From NCBI RefSeq assembly GCF_000505665.1, contig NC_023033.1, forward strand, positions 1,533,813 through 1,597,812: a stretch of 64,000 bases of DNA, given 5' to 3'. A program made the translations under genes and the position numbers. Below the pieces are notes generated by a model. That model saw nothing but the letters and a program-made list of their open reading frames with translations, ran no database searches and was not told where the DNA came from. Source of the stretch: Thermosynechococcus sp. NK55a (lineage in GTDB: Bacteria; Cyanobacteriota; Cyanobacteriia; Thermosynechococcales; Thermosynechococcaceae). Below, piece by piece: positions 45,800 through 54,972 of this stretch; position 1 is the first letter of the stretch; each line of letters opens with the position of its first letter.

Positions 45800-47202
45800 A
45801 AAACTCCACCTAAGATAAAGCAAACCAGACAAATCAAGAAACAGATTTGGCTTTGTCGATCTTTAATTGCATAAACAATTGGATCATAGTGCATCAAACC
45901 GCGGTGGGTCAGCATGATGGTTCGGGTAATCCAGTATAGAAGCACACAGCAAATGCCCCAGAGTACCTGTGGGTTTGTGTAAAGAAGCTGCACTTGGGGA
46001 GAGTTGATATAGAGCGCCAGCACCAAAATTGAGACATAACCCGCCCCAATAGCCATCATGCTAATAATCGGCAAATCGTCAACGTGGTAGCCTCGACCAC
46101 TGGCCTTGAGTTGTTTGCGGTGATAGTAATCCACCAGTTCTGCTTGGCGCTTGACGGTTGCCAGACAAAAGAAGAAAAAGATGGAGAAAGCCAAAAGCCA
46201 CACACTGAGGGAAATCCCTGTGGCAACCGCACCTGCAAAGATGCGAATCGTGTAAAGGCCCGCAAGGACGCAAATGTCAATAATCATCCGGCGCTTTAGG
46301 TAAAAGGAGTAGGCAGTGGTGAGACCATAATAGGCGAGGAGAATGCTCAGAAATGACCAACTAATGGTGGTGGCGATCGCCACGCCGCCGCCGAGGAGGA
46401 TCAAAATCAGCCATATCCCGTGGGAGAGGGGAATATCTCCAGCGGCAAAGGGACGATGACGCTTGCGGGGATGGGCGCGATCGGCCTGCAAATCTAAAAG
46501 GTCATTTAAGACATAGACACTGGACGCCGTCAGACTAAAAGCAATTGCTGCCACCAGCGCAATCCAAAAGGTGGACAAATTAAACTGGTGCGCCGCGAGC
46601 ATAGGCACAAAGACCAAAACATTTTTTACCCACTGATGGGGCCGAATTTCCTTGAAGTAGGGTTGAATGCTTTGTTTTGCGCTCCCTAAATGTTCCACAT
46701 TGGGATTGATTTGCTCGACTTTTTGGCGTAGCCGAGGAGATGCATTGACGGTAATTGCTTTGGCCACAACTGCCCACACAGGTAAATCAGCCTCAGAATT
46801 CCCCATGTAGATAACATTTTTCTCACCCAAACGCTCTAGGATAAACCTTGCCTTGTTTTCTCCCTTCAAATTAAGCTGGCCATCAGAACCATAAACCTCA
46901 TCAAAAAGCCCCAAATGGGCAGCAATCCTTTCAGCGGCGAGTTGATGAGTGGCAGTGATGAGGGCAACCTTAGCCCCCTTGGCTTTCCAATCTTGGATAT
47001 ACTGAATAACTTCTGAGTTATAGGGTAATGTGGTAATGTCCAAGTCAGTACAGGTAGCTAATTTTCTTTTGATCTGAGCAGGATTGAAGCTTTTTATTTT
47101 GAAGAGTTGAATTAGTAGCTCACTAAAAGACAAACAGATTAATTCTAGAAGGACATTCGTTCTCAGTAGGGTGTTATCCAGATCGATAAGAAGGTAAACC
47201 AT
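45796..47202 (-). CDS. HAD phosphatase-UbiA prenyltransferase fusion (DPPR synthase-like)
   Basis: A 468-residue fusion. Residues 1-190 are a HAD phosphatase with motifs LLIDLDNTLLRTN, ALITATH, a Lys in LKGENKARF, and YMGNSEADLPVW. Residues about 195-468 are a UbiA prenyltransferase with some eight helices, an Asp-rich site in NDLLDLQADRAHPRKR and a second in MIIDICVLAGLYTIRIFAG. The UbiA part resembles decaprenyl-phosphate phosphoribosyltransferase (Rv3806c), which moves phosphoribose from PRPP to a lipid carrier; the HAD part could remove the 5-phosphate. It begins the coupled cassette. An IS element lies just upstream. Confidence 0.88.
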   Translation of the reverse strand: MVYLLIDLDNTLLRTNVLLELICLSFSELLIQLFKIKSFNPAQIKRKLATCTDLDITTLPYNSEVIQYIQDWKAKGAKVALITATHQLAAERIAAHLGLFDEVYGSDGQLNLKGENKARFILERLGEKNVIYMGNSEADLPVWAVVAKAITVNASPRLRQKVEQINPNVEHLGSAKQSIQPYFKEIRPHQWVKNVLVFVPMLAAHQFNLSTFWIALVAAIAFSLTASSVYVLNDLLDLQADRAHPRKRHRPFAAGDIPLSHGIWLILILLGGGVAIATTISWSFLSILLAYYGLTTAYSFYLKRRMIIDICVLAGLYTIRIFAGAVATGISLSVWLLAFSIFFFFCLATVKRQAELVDYYHRKQLKASGRGYHVDDLPIISMMAIGAGYVSILVLALYINSPQVQLLYTNPQVLWGICCVLLYWITRTIMLTHRGLMHYDPIVYAIKDRQSQICFLICLVCFILGGVL

Positions 47203-47224
47203 TTTTACAGTTTAAGGTTTTGCT

Positions 47225-48354
47225 GGGCGTTGGTGCAATAACAATAGTATTTTACCTTTACGCCGGTAAACGGTCGTCTGACAGACAAACGGAAAGCAAA
47301 TGGCAGTGAGAACCTAGCGAAATGAGCGCATGGCAGAGCAAAAACATCGCTACTGGGTGAAGAACTAGGCAAAATATGACCATGCACTGGTCAATCATGG
47401 CAACCAAACGATCTAGTTTGATGAGGAGGACATTGCCAAGAACTGGATGCCCCTTCCCTCGAACAGGCGAGGTAAGTCGAGGTTTTATTCTAACTTGGCC
47501 ATTCAAGTCTATCTGAGGCCCAAGATTCTGTCCCGTCTGCCCCATCGTGCTGCGGAAGGGTTGGTGAACTCACTGATGCGCCTGTGTGGGTTGAACTTGC
47601 CGGTGCTGAATCACACTCATGTGTGGCGCCAGGCGGCCACGTTGGAAGTGAAGATTCCACATCGTTGGAGAACAGGTGCGATCCATGTCGTGGTGAACTC
47701 GATTGGTTTGAAGATTTTCCGTGAAAGCGAATGGAAGGTGCACCAGCATGGGGCACTCAAGCGTTGTACCTGGCGCAAAATCCATCTGTCGGTAGATGCA
47801 ACAGCCAAGGACATCGTCGGCATCGAGATCACCACTACCCCCTGGCACGACAGTGAAGTCTTTCCTGACCTGCTCTCGCAAGTCGAAGGTGACATTTCCC
47901 AAGTCAGTGCCGATGGGGCTTACGACACCGAGGCAGTGCATGCTGCCATCAGCGAACCTCAGGTGAAGGCAAGCATACCGCGGCGCGAGGAGGCGGTGCC
48001 TTAGGGGAATAATCCTCCCCGTGACCTGATCGCCGATATTGCCGCCAAGGGACAGGAAGGCTGGAAGGAAGAATCTGGCCATTACCTGCGCAGCCTTGCC
48101 CAGAAGATGATGTACTGGTTCAAGCAACTGGGGATCGTCTCTTCCCACAGGCCTTTGACCGGCAGGTTACTGAGAGTCATGTGCGTGCAGCGATCATCAA
48201 GACTTTGCTCTAATCTTGACACGCCACAGTGCGTGCAGGGTGGGCATAGTGCACCTGCTGCATGAATCAGGATGGGGAGAGGGGAAGATCATACTGGAAA
48301 CCGCTGATTCAACCCATAGGTATATTAAATAACGCTAATTGTGTACCAACACCC
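47225..48354 (+). mobile_element. Decayed IS5-family (IS903 group) insertion sequence
   Basis: About 1130 bases with imperfect terminal inverted repeats: GGGCGTTGGTGCA at 47225-47237 and, inverted, GGGTGTTGGTACA at 48354-48342 (11 of 13 positions match). It holds a broken transposase on the plus strand. No matching 9-base flanking duplication is visible (GGTTTTGCT left, GCACAATCC right), so either the ends are slightly wrong or the duplication has decayed. It contains no GCGATCGC octamer. It lies between the UbiA-HAD gene and the membrane protein gene, both read leftward. Confidence 0.65.
47330..48213 (+). pseudogene. IS5/IS903-type transposase, inactivated
   Basis: Reading from ATG 47330 gives an IS903-type DDE transposase: AEQKHRYWVKN, then KYDHALVNHGNQT, FYSNLAIQVYLRPKILSRLP, GAIHVVVNSIGLKIF, EWKVHQHGALKRCTWRKIHL and QVSADGAYDTEAVHA, with the C-terminal GWKEESGHYLRSLAQKMMYW. 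The frame is broken by TAG at 47366-47368, 47414-47416 and 48002-48004, each where relatives have Trp, and by a frameshift near 48130-48133 (four G), after which GDRLFPQAFDRQVTESHV follows. It cannot make transposase. A 186-residue piece (47447-48004) stays open. Confidence 0.85.
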
Positions 48355-48372
48355 GCACAATCCATTGTTTTT

Positions 48373-49588
48373 TTAACCCAGATTTTCCATTAGCCACTTC
48401 AATGCACGTTTTAAAAAGCTTAAAAAGCCAGTATCATATCCACCAACACAGCAGTGTGGTATAGACCAAGTTGTTAGATAGATTAGTCCAGCAACAATAA
48501 AAATTCGTCTGTAGCGATACTTAATGTTTACTTCGCTTGCAAGAGCAAGACAGAAAAACATAAATATGATGACATGAACCCAGCGACCCCAATCAATTGC
48601 GAGAAGAAAAAGAGGAAATATTGTTGCTATGCTAGCCACAAACAAAATTTCTCGTTCTTTATTCCACCATGTAGTAAATGATAGAGGAAGTAATGCAAGC
48701 CAAAGAAATACAGGGGTAAAGAGAGACCGGTAATCCAAAAGACTTAGCACACGTCTTAGTGCAGTACCGGTATCTTCGCTAAGCCAATCGATAGATCCTT
48801 TACAGATATTGGGATCAAGGTTGCGAGTTGTTAAAGACTGACAAATGGCCTGCGCTAAAGCTTCATTGCCTTTATAGAAAAAAGCGAAAATCAAAATTAC
48901 TGAGCTTGCCGTGGCGAGGATTGAGCTGTAGGCAATAGCAGTACGATTAGTGATAAGTCCATCTTTTGTGCTCACATAAATCAAATAGAAGAAAAACGGT
49001 AGCGTGAAAACAGTTAATTCATGTGAAAGTGCCCCTAAGCTGTAAGCAAGAGATATAAAGGTTAGCTTAAAAGGGGTGACGTTCTTATTGGCATATATCA
49101 GGCAAAAAAAGCAAAGATTAGGAAAACAATAATCTCCTTTCGGAATCCACCTTGCGTGTCGTAGAAAGGGAAGAGCAAAAATGCTGGTGAAAATAGGATT
49201 AAAAGCCAAAATAAACTTCTTTTTTTCGATAATAGAGCTTTAGTACAAGACCAAAAATTAGAGCATAGATAGCTACTTGTGTGACATAGGTTACCCATAA
49301 CAATGGCAAACCAAAGTCTGAGACTTTTAATAAGAAGGTCCCTATTAGTCCTCTTCGTACGATTCCTGCACTGTAATTGATTAGCCAATCACCCGTTTTC
49401 CAGTTGTTTCCACCATTCAAAATTTCTATTGCGTAATAACGACAAAAGTAAGCAAAAAATACCCAAACTACATATGGCGCATATTTTTCTATTTTTGTTT
49501 TGCTGAGCATCTTAGAACAATTTTGCCTTAGAGATGTCATTAGTGCATTAAAGCAGCCAATGAAATCTGTGGCAAGGGGCTGTGTCAT
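48373..49588 (-). pseudogene. Polytopic membrane protein (GT-C-like), broken by two homopolymer frameshifts
   Basis: Three leftward frames join into one 405-residue membrane protein if one base is added in each of two runs: T7 at 49220-49226 and A7 at 49104-49110. Part 1 has GDWLINYSAGIVRRGLIGTF, part 2 LLILFSPAFLLFPFYDTQGG and FRKEIIVFLIFAFF, part 3 LTFISLAYSLGALSHELTVF and many helices to the end. The layout, with an Asp-containing loop after the first helix and an Arg-Arg-Gly motif, resembles GT-C-type proteins in surface polysaccharide clusters. The gene is A+T-rich and lacks HIP1 sites. The start (49588, 49540 or 49510) is uncertain. It may be the glycosyltransferase for the adjacent cassette. 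Confidence 0.62.
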
Positions 49589-49715
49589 CGTAATTATAAG
49601 CAGCAACACCTCTTGCAGGGGAATAGGTAACAGATTATGAATTCTCTGCTGCTGGGCATGACGCTCAAACGGCGAGCCACTAGAGTAGTAGTGAATCGGT
49701 TTGGGAACCAAAACC

Positions 49716-50675
49716 ATGAATGAGCTCTTTGCTTTGCTGTTTATATTTGGGCTTGGGACCTGGGGTATTCCTAGCTCTGTGCGGATTATCAAACAGGGCA
49801 ATATGGCGCTGGTCGAGCGGTTGGGCAGCTATCACCGTCGCTTGGAACCGGGGTTGAATCTTATAGTTCCCCTCCTTGAGCGGGTAGCCTTTGAGGAAAC
49901 GATTCGGGAAAAGGTCTTAGATATTCCGCCGCAGCAGTGTATCACCCGTGACAATGTAACGATTACCGTGGATGCCGTCGTTTACTGGCGGATTATTAAT
50001 ATGGAGCGCGCCTATTATAGGGTGGAAAACCTGAAAATGGCGATGGTGAATTTGGTGCAAACGCAGATTCGAGCAGAAATGGGGAGGCTAGAACTCGATG
50101 AAACCTTTACCGCTCGTACTCAGGTGAATGAGAATCTCCTACGGGATCTCGATATTGCCACAGATCCGTGGGGCGTGAAGGTGACCCGTGTGGAACTGCG
50201 GGATATTGCCCCCTCGAAGGCGGTCCAAGACTCGATGGAACTGCAAATGTCTGCGGAGCGCAAAAAACGCGCTGCTATTCTCACCTCCGAAGGGGAACGG
50301 GAAGCGGCCATCAACTCTGCTCGCGGTAAAGCAGAAGCTCAAGTGTTAGCCGCCGAGGCAGAACAAAAAGCCGCCATTCTGGCAGCGGAAGCAGAACAAA
50401 AAGTGGTTGTGTTGCGTGCCCAAGCCGAGCGTCAAGATCAGATTTTGCGTGCCCAAGGAACTGCAGAAGCGATGAAGATTATTGCGGCAGCACTGCACGA
50501 AGATCCCAAGACGAAGGAAGCGCTCCAGTTTCTCCTTGCTCAGAGCTATTTGGATATGGGACGCACCATTGGCCACAGTGATAGCAGTAAAGTACTATTT
50601 ATAGATCCGAGCAGTATCCCAGCAACGATTGAGGGTGTAAAGTCCCTAATCGAGCAGTCTCCCCGCGAGGTATAG
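49716..50675 (+). CDS. Stomatin/prohibitin-like SPFH protein
   Basis: A 319-residue SPFH protein. One N-terminal membrane anchor ([16 protein letters not shown]) precedes the SPFH domain (about 25-190; [58 protein letters not shown]). A long Ala/Glu-rich coiled coil follows (about 190-265) and a short tail. These proteins oligomerise in membrane microdomains, often with an NfeD partner; the short nfeD at 4777 is the only candidate here. I chose ATG 49716; a TTG at 49701 is in frame. purS starts three bases after its stop. Confidence 0.9.
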   Translation: MNELFALLFIFGLGTWGIPSSVRIIKQGNMALVERLGSYHRRLEPGLNLIVPLLERVAFEETIREKVLDIPPQQCITRDNVTITVDAVVYWRIINMERAYYRVENLKMAMVNLVQTQIRAEMGRLELDETFTARTQVNENLLRDLDIATDPWGVKVTRVELRDIAPSKAVQDSMELQMSAERKKRAAILTSEGEREAAINSARGKAEAQVLAAEAEQKAAILAAEAEQKVVVLRAQAERQDQILRAQGTAEAMKIIAAALHEDPKTKEALQFLLAQSYLDMGRTIGHSDSSKVLFIDPSSIPATIEGVKSLIEQSPREV

Positions 50676-50678
50676 TCC

Positions 50679-50948
50679 ATGGCACAATTTCGGGCACAGG
50701 TTTTTGTTACGCTGCGACCATCAGTGTTAGATCCCGCAGGAGTTGCCGTACAGGCGGGGATTCATCATCTGGGCTATACAAATGTGCAATCGGTGCGCAT
50801 TGGCAAACTAGTAGAACTCACCCTAGAGGCCCGCGATCGCGCCACTGCTGAGGTACAACTCACCCACATTGCCGATCAACTGTTAGCCAATCCCGTGATT
50901 GAAACCTTTCGCATTGAATTGCAGGAGCTGGCGACTGCCGCAGAGTAG
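50679..50948 (+). CDS. purS: Phosphoribosylformylglycinamidine synthase subunit PurS
   Basis: An 89-residue PurS, the small scaffold subunit joining PurQ and PurL in the FGAM synthase of purine synthesis. Typical segments are AQVFVTLRPSVLDPAGVAVQ, LGYTNVQSVRIGKLVELTL and a final ADQLLANPVIETFRIEL. The length is normal. It is followed after five bases by an unknown gene and then purQ; purL is not in the window. Confidence 0.94.
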   Translation: MAQFRAQVFVTLRPSVLDPAGVAVQAGIHHLGYTNVQSVRIGKLVELTLEARDRATAEVQLTHIADQLLANPVIETFRIELQELATAAE

Positions 50949-50953
50949 GCACG

Positions 50954-51559
50954 ATGTTCAACTGGTGGGATGATCTATTAGCCAGTATCGAGGCGGGCAT
51001 CAAGGCCGGCATTGAATCGGGATTGCAGTCCTTGGCCCACACCCTTGCCCCTTTGCTGCAAGTGCCGGAAGCCACAGCTCCCTTCCAGCGCATTGCCTTC
51101 TTTCGGGCGGGTGTGGATCAACCGATCGCTGGCCCTGGCATTAGAGTCGAAGGTGCTGCTTGGTGTCTGGCGTCCCACTGGCCGCAGAGAATTCCCCTCT
51201 TTGAACTCCCGGAAGCCCATCTGTGGCTGGAAGTGCCCTCTGCCCAAGGGGGAGATCAACTGCTCCTGTGCCGTGCTTTAGTCAAAACCGGGAGCTTGCC
51301 CGAGGGGGCACAACTGTTCCTCAGCCGCAGTCAACCCTTGGGTTGGACATTTTCGCGCACGGTTTCCCTCGTGGGCGATCGCGACTGGCATCTGTGCGAA
51401 GTGCCTTTTCACCTCAAACCAGAACTCCAGACCCCCGGCTTGATTAAAATTGGGGTGGAATTCATGGGACGCGGTGTGGTCTGGCTACGGGATATTGAGC
51501 TGCTCCATGCCCCCGCCAAGTTAAAGCCAATTACTGATGTGATGGATGGATTGCTGTGA
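50954..51559 (+). CDS. Unknown protein between purS and purQ
   Basis: A 201-residue protein with an amphipathic N-terminal helix (WDDLLASIEAGIKAGIESGL) and a beta-rich C-terminal domain with many Trp and Gly (WCLASHWPQRIPLFELPEAH; WTFSRTVSLVGDRDWHLCEV; KIGVEFMGRGVVWLRDIEL). The C-terminal part looks like a jelly-roll or carbohydrate-binding-like sandwich, but I cannot assign a family. Its TGA overlaps the purQ GTG start, so it is translationally coupled to purQ. No purine enzyme motif is visible. Confidence 0.75.
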   Translation: MFNWWDDLLASIEAGIKAGIESGLQSLAHTLAPLLQVPEATAPFQRIAFFRAGVDQPIAGPGIRVEGAAWCLASHWPQRIPLFELPEAHLWLEVPSAQGGDQLLLCRALVKTGSLPEGAQLFLSRSQPLGWTFSRTVSLVGDRDWHLCEVPFHLKPELQTPGLIKIGVEFMGRGVVWLRDIELLHAPAKLKPITDVMDGLL

Positions 51560-52281
51560 GTCATGGCCTAAACGTAGGGATTGTCGTTTTTCCCGGATCT
51601 AATTGCGATCGCGATGTGGCCTACGTCACCAGTGAAATTCTCCAGTGGCCCACGCAACTGCTATGGCACGAGGAGACCGATCTGCGGGGTTACGATTTGA
51701 TTGTGCTGCCGGGGGGCTTTAGTTTTGGCGATTATTTGCGCTGTGGGGCGATCGCCCGCTTCTCACCCATCATGGCCGCCGTCAAAGACCATGCCGCCGC
51801 TGGCAAATGGGTGCTCGGCATTTGTAATGGCTTTCAAATTCTGACGGAGGCAAAACTGCTGCCGGGTGCCCTCGTGCGCAATCGGGACTTGCACTTTATT
51901 TGCGATCGCGTCCATTTGCGCTTAGAAGCCAAAGAGCGGCCATGGCTACAGGCCTATGGCGATAAGACCGTGATTCGCTTGCCCATTGCCCATGGTGAAG
52001 GCTGCTACTATGCCGATCCTGCCACCCTCGCCGAACTGGAAGCCAACCGCCAAGTCCTCTTTCGCTACGCTGATGCCCAAGGGAATGTTACCCCTGAAAG
52101 TAATCCCAATGGTTCGCTCAACAATATCGCAGGTATTTGCAATGCTGCCGGCAATGTCTTGGGAATGATGCCCCACCCTGAACGTGCCGCTGACCCTGCC
52201 TTGATCAGCTCCCCCAGTGAACATACCCTGGAGGGCCTACAATTGTTTCAGTCACTACTAGGGGCCCCTGTCGGTTGCTAG
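51556..52281 (+). CDS. purQ: Phosphoribosylformylglycinamidine synthase subunit PurQ
   Basis: A 241-residue class I glutamine amidotransferase that supplies ammonia to PurL. The nucleophile Cys lies in [20 protein letters not shown], and the His-Glu pair in [11 protein letters not shown]. The N-terminus [19 protein letters not shown] and [18 protein letters not shown] are PurQ-specific. Translation starts at a GTG (51556) overlapping the upstream TGA. The length is normal. Confidence 0.95.
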   Translation: MSHGLNVGIVVFPGSNCDRDVAYVTSEILQWPTQLLWHEETDLRGYDLIVLPGGFSFGDYLRCGAIARFSPIMAAVKDHAAAGKWVLGICNGFQILTEAKLLPGALVRNRDLHFICDRVHLRLEAKERPWLQAYGDKTVIRLPIAHGEGCYYADPATLAELEANRQVLFRYADAQGNVTPESNPNGSLNNIAGICNAAGNVLGMMPHPERAADPALISSPSEHTLEGLQLFQSLLGAPVGC

Positions 52282-52309
52282 AGGAACAGTGCTCAGCTAA
52301 TGCATCTCC

Positions 52310-52939
52310 ATGGAGCCGCTGCTGTCTTATCTGGTGGGAGCGATTGCAGCCCTCTTTCCCATTGTTGATCCCATTGGGGCTATTCCCATTTTCTATGCCC
52401 TAACTGCCAAGCAATCTCACCAACGCCGTTGCCAGCAAGCAAAACAGGTGGCCCTCAACGTGGCCGCGGTGCTGACGGTTTTCTTTCTCATGGGAAAAGG
52501 GCTGCTTGCCTTCTTTGGCATCTCTCTGCCGGTGGTACGTATTGCTGGTGGCTTGATTGTTAGCCATACTGCTTGGCAGATGGTGACATCTCAGGACCGG
52601 TTGACCCATCGGGAGCAAACGGAAGCGGCAGATAAGGCGGACATCTCCCTAACCCCTATGGCTGTTCCCCTCCTCAGCGGCCCGGGGGCGATCGCCATGA
52701 CCATTAGCCTCTCTACGCGCTGTCATACCTGGCTAGAATATCTAGGGGCGTGGTTGGGGATTTTGTTGTTGAGCGCGATGGTTTACTTCCTTTTGATCTT
52801 GGGAGAACCCCTCAGTCAAGCCTGGGGAATTACCGGTCGGGGAGCCTTGACACGACTATTGGGCTTTTTCATTCTGGCGATCGCCGTCCAGTTCATTGCC
52901 GATGGCAGTCTGGCGCTCCTCCAACCCTTGTTGCGCTAG
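52310..52939 (+). CDS. MarC-family membrane protein
   Basis: A 209-residue inner-membrane protein with six helices in the MarC pattern: ALFPIVDPIGAIPIFYALTA, VRIAGGLIVSHTAWQMV, PLLSGPGAIAMTISLSTR and LTRLLGFFILAIAVQFIADG. The family has no established transport substrate and was once wrongly linked to antibiotic resistance. The central loop (about 95-115) is charged. It lies 28 bases after purQ and 52 bases before the NlpC/P60 gene. Confidence 0.88.
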   Translation: MEPLLSYLVGAIAALFPIVDPIGAIPIFYALTAKQSHQRRCQQAKQVALNVAAVLTVFFLMGKGLLAFFGISLPVVRIAGGLIVSHTAWQMVTSQDRLTHREQTEAADKADISLTPMAVPLLSGPGAIAMTISLSTRCHTWLEYLGAWLGILLLSAMVYFLLILGEPLSQAWGITGRGALTRLLGFFILAIAVQFIADGSLALLQPLLR

Positions 52940-52991
52940 CGTACTTCGTCCTCTTGTCAATCTTTCGTCAATCGCTATCCAATCCATCCAA

Positions 52992-53714
52992 ATGCCCATT
53001 TTTGCGACCAAGGGTGCCCACGTTTACCAACTGCACCAACTCACGGCAACGGTGAACCTCTACGACGCCTCCAGGGGCGATCGCTTGGCAACCCAAGGGG
53101 CAGCAGGACGGTTTCTCTGGGTATCTGCTTTGGCGTCTGAACGGACCCACGTACAACTGGCGGAGGATGAATACTGGGGCTGGTTGGATGCAGAGGATTA
53201 CTGCCATCTCACACCCGCGACTCAGCCCTATCAACCCATTGCCCGCGATCGCGCGGACATCGAGGCTGTCCTTGAAGAGGTTATTGCCTTTTGCTTGGCG
53301 GCACAGCAAGTCCCCCATGAATATCTCTGGGGAGGAACCGTCGCCCCCCACTACGACTGTTCTGGCTTGATGCAGGCCAGTTTTGCCAGTCAAGGCATTT
53401 GGCTACCGCGGGATGCTTATCAGCAGGAGGCCTTTGCCACCCCTTTAGGGAGCAACTCGATTGCGGAAACCCTACCCCAACTTCAGCGGGGCGATCTGGT
53501 CTTTTTCGGCAGCTGTGAAAAGGCGACCCATGTGGGCCTCTATCTGGGGCAGGGGCAGTATATTCATAGCTCTGGCAAGGAATACGGCCGCAATGGCATT
53601 GGCATTGATACCCTCTTCCCCAGTGAGGATCCCGTGAGCATTGCCTATCAGCGGCAGTTTCGCGGTGGTGGCCGCATTGAGTATAGCTATCTGCCCCTAG
53701 CGACCCATCCCTAG
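52992..53714 (+). CDS. NlpC/P60 cell-wall peptidase with N-terminal SH3-like domain
   Basis: A 240-residue cysteine peptidase. The N-terminal third is SH3b-like (TATVNLYDASRGDRLATQGA; WVSALASERTHVQLAEDEYW). The NlpC/P60 domain (about 95-235) has the catalytic Cys in YDCSGLMQASFASQGIWLPR, the His in KATHVGLYLGQGQYIHSSG and a GGTV entry. Anabaena and Nostoc homologues of this layout are gamma-D-glutamyl-diamino-acid endopeptidases acting in peptidoglycan recycling. No signal peptide is seen, which agrees with a cytoplasmic recycling role. I chose the ATG at 52992; longer frames overlap marC. Confidence 0.87.
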   Translation: MPIFATKGAHVYQLHQLTATVNLYDASRGDRLATQGAAGRFLWVSALASERTHVQLAEDEYWGWLDAEDYCHLTPATQPYQPIARDRADIEAVLEEVIAFCLAAQQVPHEYLWGGTVAPHYDCSGLMQASFASQGIWLPRDAYQQEAFATPLGSNSIAETLPQLQRGDLVFFGSCEKATHVGLYLGQGQYIHSSGKEYGRNGIGIDTLFPSEDPVSIAYQRQFRGGGRIEYSYLPLATHP

Positions 53715-54860
53715 TTTTTGCGCTTTTTGATAGACCTTACCTTCCGTGAGGAGGGAAGGAGCAATGACGATCTCCACCTGCTGCATTTCCCGCAGATCCT
53801 TGGCCCCAAGGGTTCCCATACTGGTTTGCAACGCCCCAAGGAAGTTGTGGGTTCCATCGTCCAACTGGGCAGGTCCCCGCAGAATCTGCTCAAGGGTACC
53901 TGTGGTGCCCACATGAATGCGCGTCCCCCGAGGCAGGACAGGACTAGGCGTGGCCATACCCCAGTGATAACCGCGACCGGGGGCTTCTTTAGCACGGGCA
54001 AAGGGCGACCCCATCATCACTGCATCTGCGCCGCAGGCAATACATTTGCAGACATCGCCACCGGTGACAAGGCCGCCATCGGCAATCACAGGCACATAGC
54101 GTTGCGTCTGTTCAAAATAGGCGTCCCGTGCTGCTGCACAGTCGGCGATCGCCGTCACTTGAGGCACGCCCACCCCAAGCACGCCACGGGAGGTACAGGC
54201 CGCCCCTGGACCGATTCCCACCAGAATTGCCGCCGCGCCACAGTGCATAAGACTGAGAGCCACCTCATAGGTGACACAGTTCCCCAAAATAACGGGCATC
54301 GGCATCCGCTCACAAAAGGCAGCCAAGTCTAGGGGATCTGTCCCCTCAGGCGCAAGGTGAGCCGGTGAGACAACGGTTGCTTGCACAAAGAGCAAATCCG
54401 CCCCTGCCGCTGCCACAACATCACCAAAACGACTGGCCCCCGCTGGAGTTAAACTGACAGCAGCAATCCCCCCTTGGGATTTGATTTCTTGAATGCGTTT
54501 TTCAATGAGCTGGGGTTGAATTGGCTGCGCATACAACTGCTGCATCAGGGGCACAAATTCATCCACACTGACGCTGGCAATGCGTTCGAGAATCGGTGCG
54601 GGATCTTCGTAGCGGGTTTGAAGCCCCTCAAGATTGAGGACGCCCAGTGCCCCCATTTGGCTGAGTTTGACGGCCATGGTAACATCCACGACCCCATCCA
54701 TGGCACTGGCAATAATCGGAATTTCCCGTTCAATGGCACCAATGCGCCAGCGGGTATCCACCAATTGAGGATCAAGGGTGCGGTTGCCGGGGACAAGGGC
54801 AATTTCATCAATACCGTAGGCGCGGCGGGCGGTGCGATGTCCGCCTAGTTGAATTGTCAT
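53697..54860 (-). CDS. guaB3: GuaB3-family IMP dehydrogenase-like protein
   Basis: A 387-residue protein of the GuaB3 branch of the IMPDH/GMPR family. It lacks the CBS domains of normal IMPDH. The catalytic Cys loop reads [20 protein letters not shown] (Cys-Thr in place of the usual Cys-x-Thr), then [20 protein letters not shown] and [20 protein letters not shown]. The N-terminus [16 protein letters not shown] and [13 protein letters not shown] fit. GuaB3 of cyanobacteria has been reported to have IMP dehydrogenase activity. It converges on the NlpC gene, overlapping by 18 bases. Confidence 0.9.
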   Translation of the reverse strand: MTIQLGGHRTARRAYGIDEIALVPGNRTLDPQLVDTRWRIGAIEREIPIIASAMDGVVDVTMAVKLSQMGALGVLNLEGLQTRYEDPAPILERIASVSVDEFVPLMQQLYAQPIQPQLIEKRIQEIKSQGGIAAVSLTPAGASRFGDVVAAAGADLLFVQATVVSPAHLAPEGTDPLDLAAFCERMPMPVILGNCVTYEVALSLMHCGAAAILVGIGPGAACTSRGVLGVGVPQVTAIADCAAARDAYFEQTQRYVPVIADGGLVTGGDVCKCIACGADAVMMGSPFARAKEAPGRGYHWGMATPSPVLPRGTRIHVGTTGTLEQILRGPAQLDDGTHNFLGALQTSMGTLGAKDLREMQQVEIVIAPSLLTEGKVYQKAQKLGMGR

Positions 54861-54972
54861 GGTGTTCCTCGCAGTTGGTAGGCTAAATGATCAAGTACCG
54901 TGTCTGAGTTGTTGTGGACAGTGGAACAAATTTACAAAAATTTACAACACCTTGACAAGCCATGCCTTGGCG

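Noticed and set aside
5273..48004. Recoding of TAG as a sense codon
   Set aside because: Several remnants are interrupted by TAG, but many intact genes end in TAG, so the pattern fits ordinary nonsense mutations.
47216..48363. A 9-base target duplication around the IS
   Set aside because: The flanks GGTTTTGCT and GCACAATCC do not match, so no duplication is claimed.
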